The notes below the pieces were generated by a model that was given only the letters and a program-made list of their open reading frames with translations, did no database searches and was not told where the DNA came from. From positions 1,860,001 to 1,924,000 of the forward strand of contig JARUPZ010000011.1 in the NCBI GenBank assembly GCA_031213475.1: a stretch of 64,000 nucleotides of DNA. The letters are read 5' to 3'. Source of the stretch: Nereocystis luetkeana (lineage: Eukaryota > Sar > Phaeophyceae > Laminariales > Laminariaceae). A program made the position numbers and the translations under genes. Of the stretch, positions 54,377 through 64,000 are shown piece after piece (within the stretch, counting starts at the first letter, position 1; the number at the start of each line of letters is the position of its first letter).

Positions 54377-54485
54377 TATTACGGGGGGCCATAGTAAATA
54401 GGACCTACGGTACACACAGAAACCTGTATATTTTCCAATTTTTATCAACAACATTTGGTCCTATTTACTATGGTCCCCCGTAATA
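54377..54485 (+). mobile_element. MITE family 1 copy (inside LINE)
   Basis: Second copy in direct orientation, diverged in the core (AACCTGTATATTTTCC in place of AACCTATATATTTAAC). Confidence 0.87.
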
Positions 54486-54774
54486 GTATTATTAGTTTAT
54501 CATTGCGCTTGCCATCCGACAATGTGCATCATGAGCTTCAACGTTGATCACTCAAAACATTCCTGGAAGAAGGAAATCCCCGGATACAAAAGAAACCTAC
54601 AGTATGCACAAGGTTTATCTACTGTACATCCTATGTCTACTTCCCTTTGTGCTTTATTTACGATAGTCTATGTGATATCTTTGTTCCCTCCTATATCTCA
54701 ACATGTACTCGTTCATACCTGGTATCATTTTTTTCGAACAGCTCAGAAACTTGCCGTGCATTTTTGGTCATTGT

Positions 54775-55105
54775 GAAGGTGTTACCGTTCCTACTGAGCT
54801 ATAGGGGTAAAATATCGATCAATTGCCGAGCCCAGGGTAACCACTATAACACCCTTCCCCCCTCTGAACGGCGGGAGCTTGGGACGTCGGTACCGTATGC
54901 GGCCATTCGTTGACCTACCCGCTTCGTTTTAATAGCAGGGGAACCAAGGGAGAAATGCTTTTAGGCACGCACGCGCAAGCGCTTCCACAAAAAAAAACCG
55001 TTCGAAGTGAGATTCGAACCCGTGTCCAGCCGACGACGCTAAACGTGAAGGTGTTATCTACTGAGCTACAGGGGTAAAATATCGATTGACCACCCTGCCC
55101 AGGGA
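54775..55105 (-). repeat. tRNA-derived SINE locus (head-body-head), inside LINE
   Basis: Read on the minus strand: A box TAGCTCAGTAGATAACACC, B box GGGTTCGAATCTCAC and a run of nine T after CGAACGG, which would stop RNA polymerase III. The body and a second partial head lie at lower coordinates. This is the best preserved head of the four loci. Confidence 0.78.
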
Positions 55106-55299
55106 TATTCCTTGTACCATCATCTCTTCTTGGCACTCTTCCTGCTTTTCCTTTACTTCTAGTTGAGCTATCCTCCATCCTCACAATTTTCTACCACGCT
55201 TGCTTTTGATAACTCTCGTCTGTCGACTGTCTGTCCATATTAGGCAGTGATCCGTAGTCCCTACGTCCGTCGATGATACATGTAATTCTGCCTCCTTAC

Positions 55300-55532
55300 T
55301 ATTACGGGGGACCATAGTTAACAGGACCTTTGGTATAGATAAAAACCTACATATTTAACCATTTTTACTAACAATATTTGGTCCTATTAATAGGACCTTT
55401 GGTATAGATAAAAACCCATATATTTAACCATTTTTACTAACAATATTTGGTCCTACTAACTATGATCCCCCGTAATATTAATCCATTTTTACTAACAATA
55501 TTTGGTCCTATTAACTATGGCCCACCCGTAAC
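55300..55532 (+). mobile_element. Compound MITE family 1 array (three partial copies)
   Basis: A left terminus and core run to TTGGTCCTATTAATAGGACC at 55379, where a second copy starts without its outer 5' end. After that copy's right terminus (about 55475) a third core and right terminus follow. The copies therefore share or have lost internal termini. Confidence 0.85.
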
Positions 55533-56133
55533 ATGAACGCTCCCCTTCGCTACCAACATGAAATAAGAATGGGCCTTTCTCCTTTTTGAATGCGCTGTCT
55601 AGTCCACTTTGCCCCTGACTTTTGTACTCTATCGTTTAGCGTCTTCCTCTCGTTGTTCTCACGGAACTTCAGTACACTGTTTCGGTCCCATTTTTATTAT
55701 TTGATACTCTCCCATATTGTCCAATGTTCTCAGCCGGGTTCCTTGCCTTCCCAATTCTTGAAATATGTTTCCCACTCGCACCAACCGTCCTTGCCTTCCA
55801 TGCTTCTGTACATCTACTGCTACTTCCCCGAACTCGCTCTGTATATCTTTTTTGGCCGAATGCTTCGACCCCGGGGGCATAGAGCTGTTTCCTAACAAGC
55901 GATACTCGCTCCTCGCTCCCCTCGGACCTTTATCCATATACCTGGTATATGATCTCGTCGAATTTTGTGTCTTCGACCACCTCTATTATGCCACACGGGT
56001 ATTTTTTTAGTAGGAATAATAAGCCCCCCGGCCCCCTATTCTTTGTATTCTGCCCCATCCATGCATGCTCTCCATTTTTGCCTCGTGTTTCCCCTCCCTC
56101 TTTCTTCCACGACTGTTGGATTCCCAATGTATC

Positions 56134-56242
56134 TATTACGGGGGACCCTAGTTAACAGGACCTATGGTGTACATAAAAACCTATATATGTAACCATTTTT
56201 ACTAACAATATTTGGTCCTGTTAACTATGGCCCCCCGTAATA
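56134..56242 (+). mobile_element. MITE family 1 copy (inside LINE endonuclease region)
   Basis: Full-length copy between two stretches of LINE endonuclease coding sequence, so it inserted after the LINE. Confidence 0.9.
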
Positions 56243-56609
56243 GGTCACGCTTACCTGCTTGTTTGTGCGGTTTTACGTCTAGCCTTCAGCGCTCTTCCGT
56301 GGCGAATGGCACACATACCTTCCAGTAAATATCCTATCTTCAGCGTTTTTTTCGTTTCACTACCTTCTCCACTCTTCTTCCCTATTGCTCCTTCTCCGTC
56401 GTTGCTACGAGTGCTCCAACTGTTACTGTCTCTTCTTTGAGTTTTGGTTCCGTTCCCCGTTCCGTTTTTGTCTCCTTGCTCTACCCCACTACGCATGTTT
56501 CTCCCCCATTATATTGACTGACACGCTCTTCCTACCACTGAGCTAACAGGCAGCCAGTCAGCGCTGACTTTAAGGAACGTCTCCTACAAAGCACAACCCG
56601 GGATCCACT

Positions 56610-57000
56610 TGATGATGTTCTAAGGATTGCCCTGGGCTGGGTAATCGATCGATATTTTACCCCTATAGCTCAGTACCTGGTAGGTAATACCTTCACATTT
56701 GACGTCGTCGAGGACACGGGGGTTCGAATCTCCCTTCAAACGTTTCTTATATAGAAACGCTTGCGCGTGCGTCCCTAAACATATATCTCCCTGGTCCCCC
56801 AGGTATTGAAACGAAGCGGGTACGTCAGCGTGCGGCCGTATACGGTACCGACGCCCCAAGGATCCTGCCGTTCAGAGGGGGGGAGTGTTATAACGATTAC
56901 TCTGGGCTGGGTACGTAATCGATCGATATTTTACCCCCATAGCTCGGTAGGTACGGTAGCACCTTCACAACAAGAAGGCTTTCGCACCTCAGATAGATTC
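56610..57000 (+). repeat. tRNA-derived SINE locus (head-body-head)
   Basis: TAGCTCAGTACCTGGTAGG shows the A box broken by an inserted ACCTGGT-like motif. The B box GGTTCGAATCTC is intact. The body runs from about 56,765 and a second head starts near 56,906 (GGGCTGGGTACGTAATCG, TAGCTCGGTAGG). Confidence 0.76.
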
Positions 57001-57857
57001 CCACTTCACGACCTAAATATTTGAGGGCAGATACATTCCTTACTGTAGTATACTGATCTGCACGTATTTGGTCTATTAATAACAGCAGTTGCGTTGCCAA
57101 ATGGAAGCCGCATAATCTGCAAGATATCTGGGGCGTGCTTCGGGGGTTGGTTGCAGCCTTGTACGTACGTACATCTGTGCACGCACGTACTCAGATTACA
57201 GATCCAGTGAGAATCTCATAGCGGCAGATTACAATCCAGATGATGATCCATGAGTACTATTGAATCTACAGCAGTTTTATTTTTCTTTAGCATCACTTTT
57301 ACTTCCCTTACTCTTGATGCAGTTTTACCCTCAGCGATCACCAGGACAAGCCGTGGTCACAGGTGTCGTCCCTTCTCCCCCCCGGTACGTGCCCTCGTTT
57401 TTATCGCGCATGGGGTTCAGCATCCCACATTCCCACTGCTGGTCGATTTTAATCGCTCCTCCTGCTCTCGCGCTTTCCGCGAACCAATTTTTATGCGAAA
57501 CAAAAAGTCCTTGCGGATACGAATATTGCGAGGTCCCATTACAATCTGGGAGAAAGGATCTTCAGGTTCGTAGGCTGTTCAGGTATTTTGGTTCCTGTTG
57601 GGATCAAGGAACGGGCGGAGACCCAACCCAACCCCAGACTCTAACCCTAACACTGACCCTGACCCTGACCATTAACCGCAACCAAAAAGGGCCAAAATTG
57701 TCCATAAACGCGGCTGCGCCGCGTTTGCATCGAACCAGGAAATTTCTCAATTGCGGACGACGATTCCGGAGTGCAGACCGCGCTACCCAATTTCAAGTCA
57801 AAAACATCCCTATATATCCCTTCTCCCATATATATTGCTAAACCTACTCAATATCGC

Positions 57858-57935
57858 CCTCGGTGAGACTCGAACCCCCCGCAGTTCATTGACGATATTA
57901 GACACGTGGGCCACCTACCAAGCCACCGGGGACGC
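57858..57935 (-). tRNA. tRNA-like sequence
   Basis: On the minus strand CGTCCCCG can pair with CGAGGGCG (one mismatch) as an acceptor stem, around an A-box-like TGGCTTGGTAGGTGG and the B box GGTTCGAGTCTC. The anticodon arm is ambiguous (TCTAATA is a possible loop). It is either a tRNA gene or a tRNA-derived repeat. Confidence 0.42.
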
Positions 57936-60496
57936 CGGCTGCACAATTAATATCACTACTAATACTTGTAGATCGTGACCCGTCATGTTGTGATGATGGG
58001 ATTCTTCTTGTAAAACGCTTGAGAAAAATATATCATTACTGAAAAATTGGAGCTCAAGTAAGTTCGAAATACGGGCGGTCAAGTCTTTTCTTTCTACTCG
58101 CCGATCTCCTACCCAGTGCCAGACCCCACAGCTCGTCCACACCTACGCAGCACGAGTAGAGCTCCATCCTGTGTACCGGTATATGTGATTTCTCCTTTCT
58201 ATCTCAACATCTCAACCCTCCCCTGCCTCTGTCTTCCCAGTTCAACCAACTGAACCCGTCGTCAACTACTAAGTAACTGCTGCATGACCCTTTTGCCCAT
58301 CCCCTCTTTTCAACGATTCAATAACACCTCTCCAAAACCCCCATATTTCCTCCGTTCAGTCTTCCACGTCTGCTTGCCGACTCTCGAAGCTTTTCACGAA
58401 AAAAGAAAAGAGAATAATAATAACATCCGTACGACGTATGGAAACACCAACAGACTCGAATGCGCGGCACAAACAAGCCATCAGCTCTGTTTGACACCAT
58501 TTTTTTTTTTTTTTACAGATGTACAGAATCTACCAGGTACAAAACTGCAGTGAGTCCAATCAAGAATAACGAATTTTGCGTTTGCCACAGAGAGAGCTGA
58601 TCGCGTGTGTGTGAGCTCGACCGAAAACTGGTCGATTATCAGGTTTTCTCAAGCAGCTGCAAAAAAAAAAGCTGGGGAACAGATTTTCTCCAGCAGCTGC
58701 GAAAAAAGCTGCGGATAGATAGATGCAAGCCACACAAACAAACGTGACACGTACATACGTACGTATCTGGTATCCGGTACGTAGGTACGTACGTGATTCG
58801 TGGGTCAAGCATTTTCGAGATTCGTTCCTCGTGCCTCGTGGAAAAGGATAAGCTATACGATAGAGATGTGGTGCTGTGCACAGCTGCCGGTGTGGCCGTA
58901 ACTTCTTCCCTGCATCTATCATGCAGAGTTCAGTGCCGTCTTTCGTGTGGTGAAAGGAATCATCAATGAGGAATGAGAAATAATAATGAGGAATGAAGGA
59001 ACAAATGATTTTTCCAACAACGTTGGATTTTTCCCTCGGGAGCAGTCGGGAGTGAAAAAAGGAAGCCACAAGCGTCTTGTAGGGTGCCTATTTAAATAGT
59101 GAAACCGACGCCAATGAATCCAGATACCTGCTACACGGCAAGGAAGGACGACGATGCCCCTAGACGCTTTTCTGGTCTCGTCTACCCATCTATCTATGTC
59201 CTGCCGCTTGGCACGGCAAACAGACTAGGTACCCGTGGCCCCAAGCCACAACTCGTAGGCTATACGTACGACGGGGGCAATCAGCGGGTATACGGACCAC
59301 AGAGCCCGCCAGAACAATTAGCAGAAGAAGGAGACTTTCGAGAGACTCCGCAAAGCATGAAAAAAGAAAAATACGTCCACCTGAAAAGATACCGCGATAT
59401 CGCGCACAGCCATCTGCCGCGCTGCGCGCTTCTGTTGCGTGGTAGAAAGCAAGGGGGGTACTGCGCTTAATTTGATAGCACTCATCCCTTGCAGCTAGTT
59501 CAAGGTCTTCTGCACATCGTGCCCAGCCCGCAGGCTCGTGCTCGCTCCCTCCGAACAAATCACGAGCCTGCGCTTTCGTTGCTGCCAAATTGATACCGGG
59601 TATACTTTTGAATCTGGAGCCTTGTTTCCGACTTCCGGTTTCTACCCGTGAATCTCATTGCGTGCCCCTTACCTCTGCAAGGAGGACGATCCCGATCCAG
59701 CGCAACGAACGGCAGGCTGTTCGCAGCCTCGTTTGGGGGTTCAGGGGGTCGTTCGGGTCGCGTGGGGCAGGTTGCTTGCCTCGGCTTGGGTTGGAGAAGG
59801 TGCTGTGTGGCGGATGGCTTGTGCATCAGTGACCTATTTATACTGTACTGATAATAACAGCAATAATACCGGGTACGTACGTAGATTAAACGTGGTTTTG
59901 TCGCCCTTTGTCGCCCAATCAAACAAATACATAATACCAGGTACCTGGTGGTCATTCCCTTTGCACCTGGTACATTGATAAATCCTGAATAATTGCGGGT
60001 TTCAAGTGAATAAGGCAGCGCCTCATCGGGGTAAATATTCGCAGAGCCCCATCGCAACAACAATAATAATCGACTGCTGTCGATGGTTTTACTTCAAAGT
60101 TACGTATACTCGTCGATGCATAATTTTTGCAGCACCAAGTAGCAGCGTAGCAGTACTTCGTATATCGAAAGGATTCAGCGCAGGCCCAACGCCACAGCCA
60201 CCGATTTTTGTGTGCGATCATCACATACCTGGTACCTGGTATATCTTTATGACCTGTGCGCTGGTTGCCTTTCTTTGTTATTGTGCTCACCTCAAAACAC
60301 ACGGATTCCACGTATGATTTCACATTACAACAGTATCATAACCTGCTGCTGCTCTACATTTATTTAGGGATGGACGCGGGCGGTCATTAAGCTCCTAAAC
60401 TAAATCTGCACCGCCCCCCCCCCCGGACTTCGACGCTGGCTGCATATTGATTAGGACCCTCTATACCCCCCCGCCCCTACGGCTGCTCCTCCGTCC

Positions 60497-60600
60497 CGGC
60501 ATTATATGGATGCGAGGGTCAATACCTGCATGACATTGCGGTCATGCGATTATGGTCATGCATGATGATGAGATATGATGAGTACACCCCCTCCCTCTCC
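60497..60600. repeat. Dispersed repeat, copy 3
   Basis: CGGCATTATATGGATGCGAG, GCGATTATGGTCATGCATG and GAGTACACCCCCT blocks match copies 1 and 2, with an extra internal stretch. Confidence 0.6.
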
Positions 60601-61029
60601 ACTCTGGACTGTTATGCTATTAATAGTTATGCCTTGTACTACTACTGTAGTAGCTGTGCCCTGTGTAACATGAAAAAGTGGTTACCGTAGCAGGTAGGCA
60701 CAGCAGAGCAGTACGTAGCCTCCCGCGAGGGAAAATAGTATAAAAACATTTAATTTTTCTGCGCAGTATAACAAACAGTGAGCGTTTCGCTCAGTAAGGG
60801 ACCCCAGGCCGGTCCAACGCACCTGGCTTCCGCTTGAAAAGCCCCATATAGGTTGCCGGAAAACAGACTTATTATGATGTGCTCCCCAACCCATCCTCGT
60901 GCCGTCCGTTCAAGTCTTTGCATCGGCCTTTTATGACGGGGTTTGTCCCGTTAAACGACCGGGTGCACCGTATGGGACCTAGGCCCCTTAGGTAAGTAGC
61001 GACAAAAATGATAAGGGCTGTCTATATAG

Positions 61030-61400
61030 AATGTAAACGTATTACCTATTGAGCTACAGGGGAAAAAGACCGGTCGATCACCCAGCCTGGGGTAGTCCTT
61101 ATAACACTCTCCTCCCCTCTAAACGACGGGATATTTGGGGCGTCCGTACCGTATACCAGGTACCTGGTACGACCGTACGCTGACCTATACCCGCTTCGTT
61201 TCAATACCTGCGGATTCAGGGAGGACCTTACATGTATGTGCTCAGTAACGCACGCGCGAGCGCTCCTATTAATTAAAGAAACGTTCGAACTGAGCTTCGG
61301 ATCGGTGTCCTCCACGACGATCAAATGTGAAGGTGTTGTTTAGCTTTAGGGGTAAAAAAAGACCGATCGATTACCTAGCCCAGGGTGAATCCTTATAGCA
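61030..61400 (-). repeat. tRNA-derived SINE locus (head-body-head)
   Basis: Minus-strand copy with degenerate heads near 61,060 and 61,340 and a body holding TACCAGGTACCTGGTACG where other loci read CGTACGG. The order matches the other loci. Confidence 0.7.
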
Positions 61401-63602
61401 CGAACGCACTGCGTAGGGTCCCTTATAAGGGGCCACCAACAATTAATACCTAGTCATGTAGGTTGGCGAGCCGCGATTGCTCATTTCCCGCAAAATCACC
61501 CGACCCGACCGCACGAGCGTTGTTCATGTACCGGCATCAAGTATCATACCGGTATGTACTCGTATTATAATAGCTTTTCCTGGCAGGCGGTATCAATGCT
61601 AGATGTTGAGAAAAGGATCCTGACGCCCTTTCAACCTCCAAGTTGCGGCCAAGGAGTGACAACACACCACCACTGCCGCCATATACTATAAACCCTTTTC
61701 TCTCAACCCATCGATGGGCTCAACTGCAAAAAGAACCGACTACGTGCCGCCCAATTAAACGCGCCCACCCAACCACGCCAGACGGCGAGACACACAAGCT
61801 TAAGCCGACCGTCACGATCCAATTCCCCCCTTCGTTGCGGCCGATCTACCGGTAACAGATCACGCCGTGATTGGCAGACAGACTACGTGTGGCCAATACA
61901 TACCAGTAAGATTTACGCCGCTTTCGGCAGACATACCACGTGGTTGATACATCGATGAGATTGCGCCGCTTTTTGGGGGACATACAAATGCACCGCGTGA
62001 CGGGACGGCGATACTACTGGCTATAAGTATTTACCAGGGTATACCTTATGCGGGGTGCAAAATAACTACAACACGCAAACATTTTTTTTTGTGTGGGGTG
62101 AACTTGAAACGCGGGGACTCGTATTTACTGAGGAACAGCCACTCAGCCACACAAGAGTCAACAAAAATACGTACCAGGTAGTATGAAATAGTAGCATTAA
62201 CAATGGTAGGAGCAGCGGAAGTAGGCAAAGGTTGTTACGAAGTAAATTCCAGAGAGCAGCAGAAGCAGCAGCAGCAGACGGGAATCGCCGCCGAAATAAA
62301 TGAACGTGAAATCTGGTTTCAACATGCCCACCCCGCCGAAACGCCTCCGCGCCCCAAGCAGCAGACACACAACCCCCTGCCGCCCTCGTGAGAACAGACC
62401 CGGGCGATATACCCGCACCACATCGAAAAGCCCCCCCCCACCCCCCCACCCGCAAAGCAACAGACACACATCCACCCGTCGCCCCGGTGAGAAACAACCC
62501 GGTAGGAGAGGGCGATATAACCGTGCACGGTAGGAGAGGGCCAGACGAGCGCGCCAAGGCCAACACTCGCTCCTGTTCCACCGTGCCAGTCGGTACCTTA
62601 CAACCCTTTTATCTCTTTCATCATCTACAGCAGTACAAGTTATCACAAAAAATACGGCCCGCCACTCTGTAGTACGTAAAAACTATGGTGTACATGAATA
62701 AATCAGTACATGGATAGTAGGAGGCGCAAAAAGTAAAGGCGACGAGACACGAGGCCAAAACGTACACGAAGCCAGCAGACACAAGAAGGCAGTAGGCGCT
62801 TGCTGTCAGGCACACGCAGGAAAGGCCAAGCAAGCACACGCAGGGAAGCGCAAGCAAGCGCACGCAAGCAAGCGCACGCAAGCAAGCACATCCAGACAAA
62901 CGCGATGAGCGAAAATTCCCGAGCCGAAGGGACGAAAAAAAAAAGCCAGAGCCAGGGCACGACCGCCGAGCGCAGCTTAAGGCCGGTGGCAACAACCAAA
63001 TACGGACAAAACAAAACAAAACAAAACAAAACGAAAAACTTAAAACGAAAGCGTATCAAAATAATGCATCGCCTACTCGTTCGTGTGTCTTTAAGTGTCG
63101 GAGAAGAAGCGTCCATAACGGCGACCCCCGCGTCCCATGGCTTCGCCAACACTACAAAAATACGATTTTACGAAACCATACCACTACTACTACCATTACT
63201 CGAGCGCTTACACACATCCATGTACAACTTTCCCTCACCCAACCTGACGAGAAAAAAAAAAAAAACGGAAACGTCACGCAATGGCACCGAGCAAAAATTG
63301 CTTTCGCTCCTCCAATCGCGGCCGCGCCAGAAGCTACCCCCAACGCCGAGCGCCCGCCTGATTGAGGCCCGAATCTCATCCCATTCCTACCCACCCCACC
63401 CCCCGTCCCATCCCACCCTCCTCCACCCCACTCCGCCCCATCCCACCACGCACTCCACCACATCCGATGCCCCGCCACCCCATCCCATACCGTTCAGGCC
63501 ATCACACACCCGAGGCGCTGAGACCAAACAAAAAAGCGGCCGGCTGTATAGTGTAACAGCCCCAACGCCCACGGAGCGCCCCCTTCCTGCGCTCTCGAAC
63601 GA

Positions 63603-63708
63603 ACCAGCTGCAGCCTCAGAATCTCTGGAACTGCTGGTGCATTTGCTGTTGTTGCTGCTGCTGCTGCTGCTGGTACTGCTGCTGCTGCTGCGAGGGAGCT
63701 TGCTGGAA
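63603..63708 (-). CDS. Possible terminal exon with poly-Gln tract
   Basis: On the minus strand, after a CTACAG acceptor at 63,709-63,714, the sequence reads FQQAPSQQQQQYQQQ, further Gln, then MHQQFQRF and a TGA. Gln-rich tails are common in transcription regulators. The upstream exons would lie to the right. The reading could also be a CAG repeat by chance. Confidence 0.25.
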
Positions 63709-63944
63709 CTGTAGGGTGCGATGTGAAGGTTTCGGAAATACCAAATATACGGAAGCGGGACGGAGGGAGGGAGAGACGCGGGAGGGGGGGGGGGGTCATT
63801 TCTTTAGAACCGCATCTCTCTTGTTTGAATCAAACCACTTGGAATTAGTGTGGGATACATTTTGCGGCAGTAAAAGGAAAACACTGTTTCGTAGGCCACG
63901 AGAGCAAAGCAACGGAGGCGGAATGGACACGGGAGGAAGGGCGA

Positions 63945-64000
63945 GAAGGCGTACTCATTTGTTGCTTGCCTTTATCATTTGACCAGTGATCTCTTTCGAG
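63945..64000 (-). pseudogene. LINE 3' end running off the right edge
   Basis: GCGTACTCATTTGTTGCTTG, TTTGACCA and TCTCTTTCGAG match the 3' ends at 30,861-30,925 and 51,735-51,800 in the same orientation. The rest of the copy lies outside the window. Confidence 0.6.

Larger units (their letters stand above)
51690..56500 (-). pseudogene. Non-LTR retrotransposon (LINE), decayed and interrupted
   Basis: Pieces in order on the minus strand: start of an APE-type endonuclease (LKIGYLLEGMCAIRHGRALK near 56,300); endonuclease body (IIEVVEDTKFDEIIYQVY, YRLLGNSSMPPGSKHSAKK, DIQSEFGEVAVDVQKHGRQG; 55,660-56,000); RT entry (REELKGAAKLGSRKAAGADR, 53,660-53,720) joined directly to EFMKYGG and then FPIVDQYMYLGVDISK (about 53,560-53,654); and the C terminus (ECDIEEFGTLESSEKTIAIL, AKQEGDK, SIRSRNDAPSR; 51,770-52,107). 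The RT palm with its catalytic Asp pair is absent. MITEs and a SINE are inserted, and about 52,300-53,200 does not look like LINE. Confidence 0.85.
57001..64000. other. Gene-free stretch at the right end
   Basis: Contains a tRNA-like sequence, one copy of the 35.7 kb repeat, a SINE, simple repeats (AAAAC at 63,007; CAAGCAAGCGCACG at 62,825-62,890; CCCCACCCCATCC-like at 63,380-63,480), a possible poly-Gln exon and a LINE 3' end. A 304-codon plus frame (62,800-63,714) runs through these simple repeats and is probably not a gene. Confidence 0.55.

Noticed and set aside
57635..57672. Telomere-like CTAACCCTAACACTGACC
   Set aside because: Only two or three imperfect units, grading into CTGACC hexamers. 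Too short to claim an interstitial telomere.
62800..63714. 304-codon plus-strand open frame
   Set aside because: It runs through AAAAC, CAAGCAAGCGCACG, CCCCATCC and CTG simple repeats. Its openness comes from repeat composition.
1..64000. CRISPR arrays, operons and bacterial ribosome-binding sites
   Set aside because: None seen, and the spliced genes show this is eukaryotic nuclear DNA. The tandem repeats are micro- and minisatellites without spacer structure.

Overview
The window is nuclear DNA from a eukaryote with long introns (about 260 to 3,000 bases) and heavy repeat load. Splice donors are mostly GTGAGT, GTGCGT and GTATAC, exons are GC-rich, and Ty1/copia and non-LTR retroelements, MITEs and microsatellites fill introns and intergenic DNA. 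This picture fits a heterokont alga, most likely a brown alga; that placement is inference, because no marker gene fixes the taxon.

Three host genes could be rebuilt exon by exon with phase-consistent splice sites. (1) Bases 473-12,742, minus strand: D-3-phosphoglycerate dehydrogenase, ten exons, running off the left edge so its C terminus is missing. (2) Bases 18,213-23,708, plus strand: a TSPPY-type class I methyltransferase resembling DNA N4-cytosine/N6-adenine methylases, five exons found, N terminus not located. (3) Bases 27,385-33,363, minus strand: TCTP (translationally controlled tumour protein), five exons, essentially complete. Two introns use GC-AG borders.

From about 40.2 to 51.7 kb lies a rearranged Ty1/copia block. 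Decayed RNase H, reverse transcriptase and half an integrase are on the minus strand (41.1-43.3 kb). A 4.7 kb insertion with related direct repeats at its ends splits the integrase (43.33-48.0 kb) and carries a 120-bp tandem repeat kept open as an ORF and a hAT-like MITE. Next come a 1 kb-arm palindrome of protease/integrase sequence (48.0-50.06 kb) and plus-strand integrase. Related 0.8-0.9 kb direct repeats flank the block.

From 51.7 to 56.5 kb is a decayed minus-strand non-LTR retrotransposon (endonuclease, RT fragments, C terminus) lacking its RT core and riddled with MITEs and a tRNA-derived SINE. Further LINE 3' fragments lie at 30.86 kb and at the right edge. At least five families of short inverted-repeat elements, a tRNA-like SINE family (four loci) and a dispersed ACCAGGTACCTGGT-like motif are spread over the whole window. 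The rest (12.7-18.2, 23.7-27.4, 33.4-40.2, 57.0-64.0 kb) holds repeats but no gene I can support.
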